A DNA stretch of 64,000 nt from contig JACGCM010002435.1 in assembly GCA_014058105.1 (NCBI GenBank), forward strand, positions 1,612,001-1,676,000, read 5' to 3'. The notes below the pieces were generated by a model. It searched no databases, was not told the DNA's origin, and saw only the letters and a list, made by a program, of their open reading frames with translations. Made by a program: the position numbers and the translations under genes. The DNA is from Kingdonia uniflora (Eukaryota > Streptophyta > Magnoliopsida > Ranunculales > Circaeasteraceae). Shown in pieces: positions 58,658-64,000 of this stretch (positions are counted from its first letter, which is position 1; each line of letters opens with the position of its first letter).

Positions 58658-59415
58658 TGTATTAGCCTACTCGTAGCCTTCTAACTCCAGTCGAGCACTC
58701 TAAGGCTACATTTAAGCATACATGAATACCTCGAAGCCCATTTAATCCTAAAACAAGCCTTCTAAGGCTACAAGAAGATGAAGCCCCAAAGATGAAGCCT
58801 CGACTATGAACAAGCCTCGAAGATGAAGATAGATCTGTCAACACACGAACTCTACATCAGCATCAAAAATGCTTCGACCATATTCATACGTGGTTAAAGG
58901 CAGACATGACAGGCAACCAGCTCACTAGATAAGAACGGTTCATTGTTGGCACTTACAGCTATAGTGACAGGACCAACAACAACTATAGTGTCAGGGCATA
59001 GTGCCAGACCCAACATTTTCGGTGTTAACACCAACTCTGGGATACCCGCCTGATACCCAGAGGGTACACTTGTAATGTGACCTCCCATGGTGACTCAACC
59101 CTACCTATATTCTATAAATAGGAGGGAAAGGGAACCAAGGAGGGGTTACAAAATCTCTCCCCAGAACCTTTGTAGTTTACCTTTGATCTCTCTATAAATT
59201 ACCCCGTAGTCGAACCATTAACTACTCAACAATAATATCAATACTCTTAAAAATCCCCATCAGAGGTCGTGGGGTATCCCATTCAAGTCCTCCACGTAAG
59301 TATATTGTCAATAGCTTAGTCATATTATTGATCATATGTTTGAACCCCTTTGATAGAAGATAAACCACGTGGTGTAAGAGCTGACTTCCCCTTCTTACGA
59401 AGTTAGGCCCCTACA
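58658..59415 (+). repeat. 3' LTR of Tat-C (758 bp)
   Basis: Starts TGTATTAGCCTACTCG and ends GGCCCCTACA. The right 349 bp pair with the truncated 5' LTR; TATA box TATAAATAGG is at about 59113. The left part has short repeats of CGAAGATGAAG/TCGAAG type (about 58720-58830). Confidence 0.93.
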
Positions 59416-59634
59416 TTATCCTTGTCGAATCTGGAAAGCATGCTATTACAATCGCCCCATTCTCGACAGAAGTACTTATGGTTTTGTCGAGAAGAAGTCG
59501 AAATTCAAAGAGGTTGATGATGTCTGTGAAAGCTTTCCTATTGTAATTTCTGAGGTCAAAGTGAAGTGAATTTGGTCGTGTCATTCCCGAAGAATAATTA
59601 ATGTGGGACATTGAATCTGGTAATTTTAAGATGG

Positions 59635-59644
59635 TATAAATAGG
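59635..59644 (+). promoter_or_regulatory. TATA box in Tat-D1 antisense region
   Basis: TATAAATAGG, same position relative to the polypurine tract as 61207-61216 in Tat-D2. Confidence 0.5.
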
Positions 59645-59869
59645 TTGTTTGAAGAAGGATTTTTTAATGGTGGATTGAGGGGATGTCGCCCTAAGTATGG
59701 CATAGAGAGTTATCAGAGGATGAAGACGATAATTAATTTGAGGTAAAGCTCTGTCCTAAACCGGTGTTTTAGTATCCTTCAATATGTGCTTTCATGGTAT
59801 GGAGGGTGGGGGGAGGTAGAGTCAGAGAATGTTTACACGCTTGGGATTCGTCGGGTTTACTATGCTATA

Positions 59870-60190
59870 CTGAAGGTAATGAAGTATATCAAAATGGTAA
59901 AGATGAGATCTCAGGTGTGAAGCGAGGTGTATAATATTATTTAAGCAAAGTATTGGGAATTATATAATCGGTACATCGACTTTTAGAATACTAATGTTCA
60001 CTTGGAAGATCCCGTGGAACCCAATTATGCAGGTATGAGCGAGGCAGAGGCGAAGTATGCTGAAGAAGATTTTTAGTTTCGGTACCAATTACAATATTGG
60101 AGTCCTCCTGAACGTGTAAGTTATATGTGGACTAGTGCAAAGATGTTGATTAGGAAAGAAGATGATGTTGCAGTTAGGAGTTTGTAATTT
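59870..60190 (+). pseudogene. Small antisense ORF remnant, Tat-D1
   Basis: Plus-strand reading [57 protein letters not shown] and [15 protein letters not shown] with stops between. The NYAGMSEAEAKYAEEDF part aligns with AYQCLSGEEAFEVEDDF in the Tat-B small ORF, and RYIDF..N with RYFDD in Tat-C. Confidence 0.5.
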
Positions 60191-60507
60191 GAATTTGTAG
60201 AAGAAGTATATGTAGCGTCAAATTGTAGTTGAAATGAAATGAGAATAGAATTTGATGTCAGAATGCAGTTGTTAATATTTTGTTTTGTAAAATTGTTATC
60301 GAATAAATTTGACTTGTTTAAATTGTGGAATATAGGAATATTTTATTCGTTGTATTTGAAAGTTGAATGAATTTCCAAAATTAATCAGATTTATTGAGAT
60401 TTTCCGTAGATATAGGGATTTGTGATTAAGGTTTAAATATATGGAGGTAGTGAGAAGATGAAATATGGTGAGGTGTGGTCCTGTAGGTGAAATTTGGAAG
60501 TACAAGG

Positions 60508-61020
60508 TGTAGTGGCGTATTTTTCGGGAGGAAAACCTTCACTAATACTTATTCGTAAGAATTACGTAATAAAGATCTAACAACCAATATTTTACGTGGA
60601 AAATTCAGTAGAAACTGAGAGAAACCACGACCTCGAGGAGGATTTAATGTAAAATCTAGTAGATGCTAGTTATTACAAGTCTTTAGAGTAATGCTAGTAT
60701 TTAGGATATAGAAATGTAAGACTTGCGGTCCTTTAGAACCTATTCTGTGCCTATATTTATAGTATATACATACAGTTTACAAAAAGAAAGAGTCTCCTAT
60801 TCCGGGGGTAGTGGGCAAACTTTGCGGATCTTTAACAGTTCTTTCTTGTACGGGATTCAACGGTAACTTTTGGTAAGTCGAGGACTTATAGAATCTTCTA
60901 CAATGCTGAGTTGTCTTTAACTTTAGGATAATGAGCTGTCTTCGATTATAGGATGTTGGCTTATCTTCGACTATAGAATGATGGCTTATTCTTGTCAAAT
61001 CTAGAGAGTATGATACTACA
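60508..61020 (-). repeat. 3' LTR of Tat-D2 (513 bp)
   Basis: Plus-strand start TGTAGTGGCG and end GATACTACA, so TG...CA on the minus strand as well. It shares words with the Tat-B LTR (ACCACGACCTCG near 60628, followed by GGAGGATTT, and TTATTACAAGT), which suggests related families. Confidence 0.8.
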
Positions 61021-61037
61021 ATCGCCCCATTCTCGAT
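61021..61037 (-). promoter_or_regulatory. Polypurine tract of Tat-D2
   Basis: On the minus strand ATCGAGAATGGGGCGAT, next to the 3' LTR; same GGGGCGAT end as Tat-B. Confidence 0.75.
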
Positions 61038-61206
61038 AGAAGTACTTGTAGTTATGTCGAGAAGAAAGCTAGAATCTGAAGAGGTTACCGAATATTCTCA
61101 AAAGTCAGCATATGTCATTGCCGAGGTTAAGGTAAAATGTATCTGGTATTGGTGGTTCTGAGGCGCATTTAATGTGGTTCATGGAATGTAGCTTAAGGAT
61201 GTTGGG

Positions 61207-61216
61207 TATAAATAGG
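61207..61216 (+). promoter_or_regulatory. TATA box in Tat-D2 antisense region
   Basis: TATAAATAGG, with a downstream ATG at 61221 whose ORF is short and broken. It aligns with 59635-59644. Confidence 0.5.
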
Positions 61217-61719
61217 ATGTTTATGGAAGGTGGACGGTGGTATTGTGTAGAATGAGGTTGCCCTAAGTATGGTTTATTATGTAGTCCGGGGCTGAAGACA
61301 ATGAGTGTTCCGACGAAAAAATTTGGCGCAAATTGATAGAGGAAAAATTGATATGCGAACGGATCAGAGTATTGGGGTGGGAACAAAGATCAAGAAGAGA
61401 CGAGATGTGTTTGTTGGAAATAGTGGTATCATCATGCGGTTGTAAAGGTAATATATGGTATCAGTTGAGAGGTGAAGGGGTAACTGCCAGTGCTGGTGAT
61501 GAAGATTTAAAGCTTGAATGGGTGTCCAGAGATCTTGCCTAAAGTGTGAGTTGTCTTACAATTTTTTACTACCTTTTTCCTGCTGAAGCGTCTCTTAGAA
61601 GTAGGCGACTGTTCATATCATTTGTAAACTGAAACAAAATTTAAGGGAGATAATTGCTGTTTTTCATCGCTGAAGTGGTTAGATACGATTGCTAAGGAGG
61701 AGATTAGTGCATTTATCGA

Positions 61720-62574
61720 AATGGCCAAACGAGTAAAGGAGAGGGATACAGAATCTGCGCGTAAACAAGGTGGGTGATTCTTTCCAATTTTGGTATTTAA
61801 TTTGATGGATTGGGATAGAGAAATTAGATATGTAAATTGAATAATACGATAGTGAATTGTAAATGAATGAGTTGTGTATACATTTAGATAAATAGGAAAT
61901 GAATGAGTTGGAATAATATGATAGTGAATTGGTAAAATAAATAAGGATTAGTGGTTTTGATAGATTGAGAGATGGTGATTCTGGGTTTCTGGTGGAGGAA
62001 GAATATGATCAGTGATTTAGATAGATTGAGAGATGGTGATTTTTGGGTTTCTGTTGGAGGAAGGAGATTGATAGATAAATGGTAGGCGATGTAATTACGG
62101 TGCATATTGGGGAAATGGTGGTGATGTAGCCAGATTTGCTGAGATTTATGGTTGTCGCCGGATTTTCTGCTGGAGAAAGGGAATTCGTAAAATGGAAATA
62201 ACTATTTTTTGGCTGGAAAAAGTCAAACGCGCTCGAGAAGCTTTTGAGATTCCTGTAATTCGACAAAAAGATAAAAAGTAACAAGTTTTTCGAAGTTACT
62301 TATGAAACATAGAAAAAACATCGAGAATTGAGCAGATGGCTATTTTAATGAAAAATATCGATATGAATTATTTTATATGAACTAAATTGAGAACTGTGGT
62401 AATAAGTATAAATGTAAATGATAGTAGCAGATAGTAAAGTGAATGAGGTGTTGGAGAGTTATCTCGGCAATGATATATTTATGAATATATGAACTTAAGA
62501 ATATAGATATATGTTTTACATATAAAAGATTCTAACTGTGTTAAAATATGGAATCTGATTGACAGGTTCTGATT
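61720..62574 (+). other. Probable first exon and intron of Tat-D2 antisense gene
   Basis: An ATG at about 61722 reads MAKRVKERDTESARKQ and runs to a donor-like AACAAG/GTGGGT at about 61770. An acceptor-like GATTGACAG at about 62565 precedes the main ORF. The sequence between is very AT-rich with a local repeat of GATAGATTGAGAGATGGTGA (about 61958 and 62019). The exon model is tentative. Confidence 0.4.
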
Positions 62575-64000
62575 ATGGCTGAACCCATTTTAAATGATGA
62601 TAAAGATATATTTGCGAGTTTTAAAGATCTAGTGCCTTTGATAAACGATCTGAAAATGTGTGTGCAACAATTGGGGGGGAGATACAGAGTAGGTTCAAGC
62701 AGTGCAGATACAAGGGGTAGGGAACAGTTTAGGGTAGTGTCTAGTGTGCACGAAGTATCTGGGAAAGAAGTGATGGGGACTGGTGTGGATCATGAGCCTC
62801 AAGCGAGTTACCGAGAAGGGAGTGGGGATGGGGAAGAAGATGTGGAAGAGGACGAATAGGCTTGTTATGGAGAGGGTTTAGAGACTAAAGAAATTAAAAT
62901 TTTTAAAAAGAAATATGGTATTCCTGGGGATATGAGACTATTGAAGTATCAATACGAAATAATTGACCAGGACATACCCTAAGATGGTATTCTTGTACAT
63001 AGAGAACAAATAAAGAAAGGGCTAAAGCTGCCCCTTAGAGTGGATAAAAAAAAAAATTTCTTCGATGTAGCCCCAGGTTAATTCAATCCGAATGTATATG
63101 ACCTGTTTAGGGTATGCGGTGTAATAAATGGTAGACTTAAGGCTAGAGGGGAGGAGGTAATAACTGTAGATGACTTGTGTGTGTACTACATGATGAAAAG
63201 GAACCCGAAGTTAAAAGGGAATCGTTACTTGGTGAGGTTCTTGAAGAGGCCAATGTTTTATGATATGGTGTCAACTGGAGGTCGGTACACCGACGAACGT
63301 TTACAAGTATCTGGAAACTATGAGTTCGATCCAAAAGACCCAAGGGAGCCTCTTAAAATATAAGCGTTTCATCTAGATCTGTGGTTAGGTAACTTGAATA
63401 ATTAAGTTTGAGGTATTTTCAGGTTAGATGTATGTTGTGCAAATATGTGTTTTTTCTCTGTGTTGCAGCATTGAAGGAGAGCGGGAAGAAGGTGGAAGTA
63501 GAGGAAGAATTATATAAGATAAGAAGAGGGTTTTTCGGAAGGATCAATAACTTAGCGATTGATCAAGATCAATTAAGTGAAATATTTCAAGAAGTAGGAT
63601 TGAAAAGGTCGAGAACTAAAGGTTCGGAAGTATCAATTATCGGGGGGAAAATGTCTGTGAAGAACAAAAGAGCTGTAGATGCAAGTTTTCCCCTGAACAA
63701 TCCTTCGTCGACAGGGTACAACGCAGATACGGAGATCGATGCTATGTTGGGGGAGTCTTTTATCAAAAACAAGAGGAAAAGGAAGGTAAATGCTGAAATA
63801 CTTTTGTTGCTGAACCCGTAGAAGAATACTCAACAATCATCTTCTGAGGGTGTCGAAGGTACTGACAAACCCGTTGTTGTGGTGAGTAGGTTACTCCACA
63901 AGGTTCGAGCAATGCGCTTTCCAAGAAAATGACTGGTGGGATTGCGAAGAAGAAATTGGGTGAGGAGTTTGATACAGAGATGCTGAAGACTATGGAGTAT
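62575..64000 (+). pseudogene. Tat-D2 antisense gene: Transposase_28-like domain and next exon, partial
   Basis: From ATG 62575 (MAEPILNDDKDIFASFKDLV) a single frame runs 263 codons to 63363 with only three stops (62857, 62980, 63079). It has an acidic part (GDGEEDVEEDE), then [80 protein letters not shown] and [20 protein letters not shown]. The expected intron follows: acceptor TGTTGCAG at 63461-63468. The next exon reads [39 protein letters not shown] to a stop at 63819, then continues in other frames past the window end. It is the most open conserved domain of the four, except for the three stops. Confidence 0.72.

Larger units (their letters stand above)
46739..59415 (+). mobile_element. 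Tat-C: Ty3/gypsy Tat-type retrotransposon, 5' LTR truncated
   Basis: 349 bp of 5' LTR, PBS, gag, protease, RT, RNase H, archaeal-type RNase H, integrase, a 195-bp tandem array, an antisense gene and two small antisense ORFs, polypurine tract and a full 758-bp 3' LTR. This is the most complete gag-pol in the window: all domains are present in order, broken mainly by point-mutation stops (many CAG/CAA/TGG to stop) and a few frameshifts. Codons are noticeably C-rich compared with Tat-A and Tat-B. Confidence 0.93.
59416..60507 (-). mobile_element. Tat-D1: fragment (3' LTR end and 3' internal region)
   Basis: 59416-59450 matches 60986-61020, the last 35 bp of the Tat-D2 3' LTR as read on the plus strand. 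It is followed by the same polypurine tract (ATCGCCCCATTCTCGA on the plus strand) and about 250 bp similar to the Tat-D2 interior, including TATA box TATAAATAGG at 59635. The fragment then contains a decayed small antisense ORF and ends where the Tat-D2 LTR begins. Tat-C's 3' LTR abuts the 35-bp remnant, so Tat-C seems to have inserted in this LTR. Confidence 0.8.
60508..64000 (-). mobile_element. Tat-D2: left part of a minus-strand Tat-type element, runs off the window
   Basis: Its 3' LTR (60508-61020) is at the left, followed on the plus strand by polypurine tract and antisense gene, the same arrangement as the left side of Tat-B. Gag-pol and the 5' LTR would lie to the right of the window. 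Confidence 0.82.

Overview
This is plant nuclear DNA, most likely from a eudicot with a repeat-rich genome. The evidence is a split plant-type proteasome gene with GT-AG introns, plant LINEs, Ty1/copia and Ty3/gypsy elements of plant type, and a CACTA-like terminus. No bacterial operon, rRNA, tRNA or CRISPR array was seen. All calls come from reading translations and repeats by eye; no database search was possible.

Layout. 1-2060: two LINE fragments, one on each strand. 2642-5251 (minus): the first five coding exons (131 codons) of a 20S proteasome alpha-5 (PSMA5/PAE) gene; the other ~106 codons were not found to the left. 6790-10975 (minus): a decayed Ty1/copia element interrupted by an LTR-like insert. 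11931-16485 (plus): a complete but coding-dead Ty1/copia element with LTRs, PBS and near-perfect target duplications. 16520-17465 (minus): a LINE 3' region. 17472-19790 (plus): a compact LTR element whose only ORF (360 codons) is open. 20321-25586 (plus): a Ty3/gypsy chromovirus-like element flanked by AGTGG duplications, apparently inserted in the 5' LTR of a Tat-type element.

That Tat-type element (Tat-A, plus, about 25592-44595) is split inside its reverse transcriptase by a 12.1-kb Tat-type element on the minus strand (Tat-B, 29060-41196), with two 579-bp LTRs and GGTAT duplications. Then come a CACTA-like element (44596-46611), a third Tat-type element (Tat-C, plus, 46739-59415, 5' LTR truncated), a fragment of a fourth family (Tat-D1, 59416-60507), and a second copy of that family (Tat-D2, minus) that starts with its 3' LTR at 60508 and runs off the right end.

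The most notable feature is shared by all four Tat-type elements. Between pol and the 3' LTR, on the strand opposite to gag-pol, they carry a spliced gene: a domain resembling the plant 'putative gypsy-type transposon' (Transposase_28) family, then coiled-coil exons. At least three of them (B, C, D1) also have a small second antisense ORF nearer the 3' LTR with its own TATA box, and Tat-C carries two copies. Tat-B and Tat-C have unrelated tandem arrays (about 160 bp x7 and 195 bp x3.5) at the same place, between pol and the antisense gene.

The proteasome gene is the only host gene I can defend. Everything else is transposon-derived and, except for the 360-codon ORF, carries stops or frameshifts.
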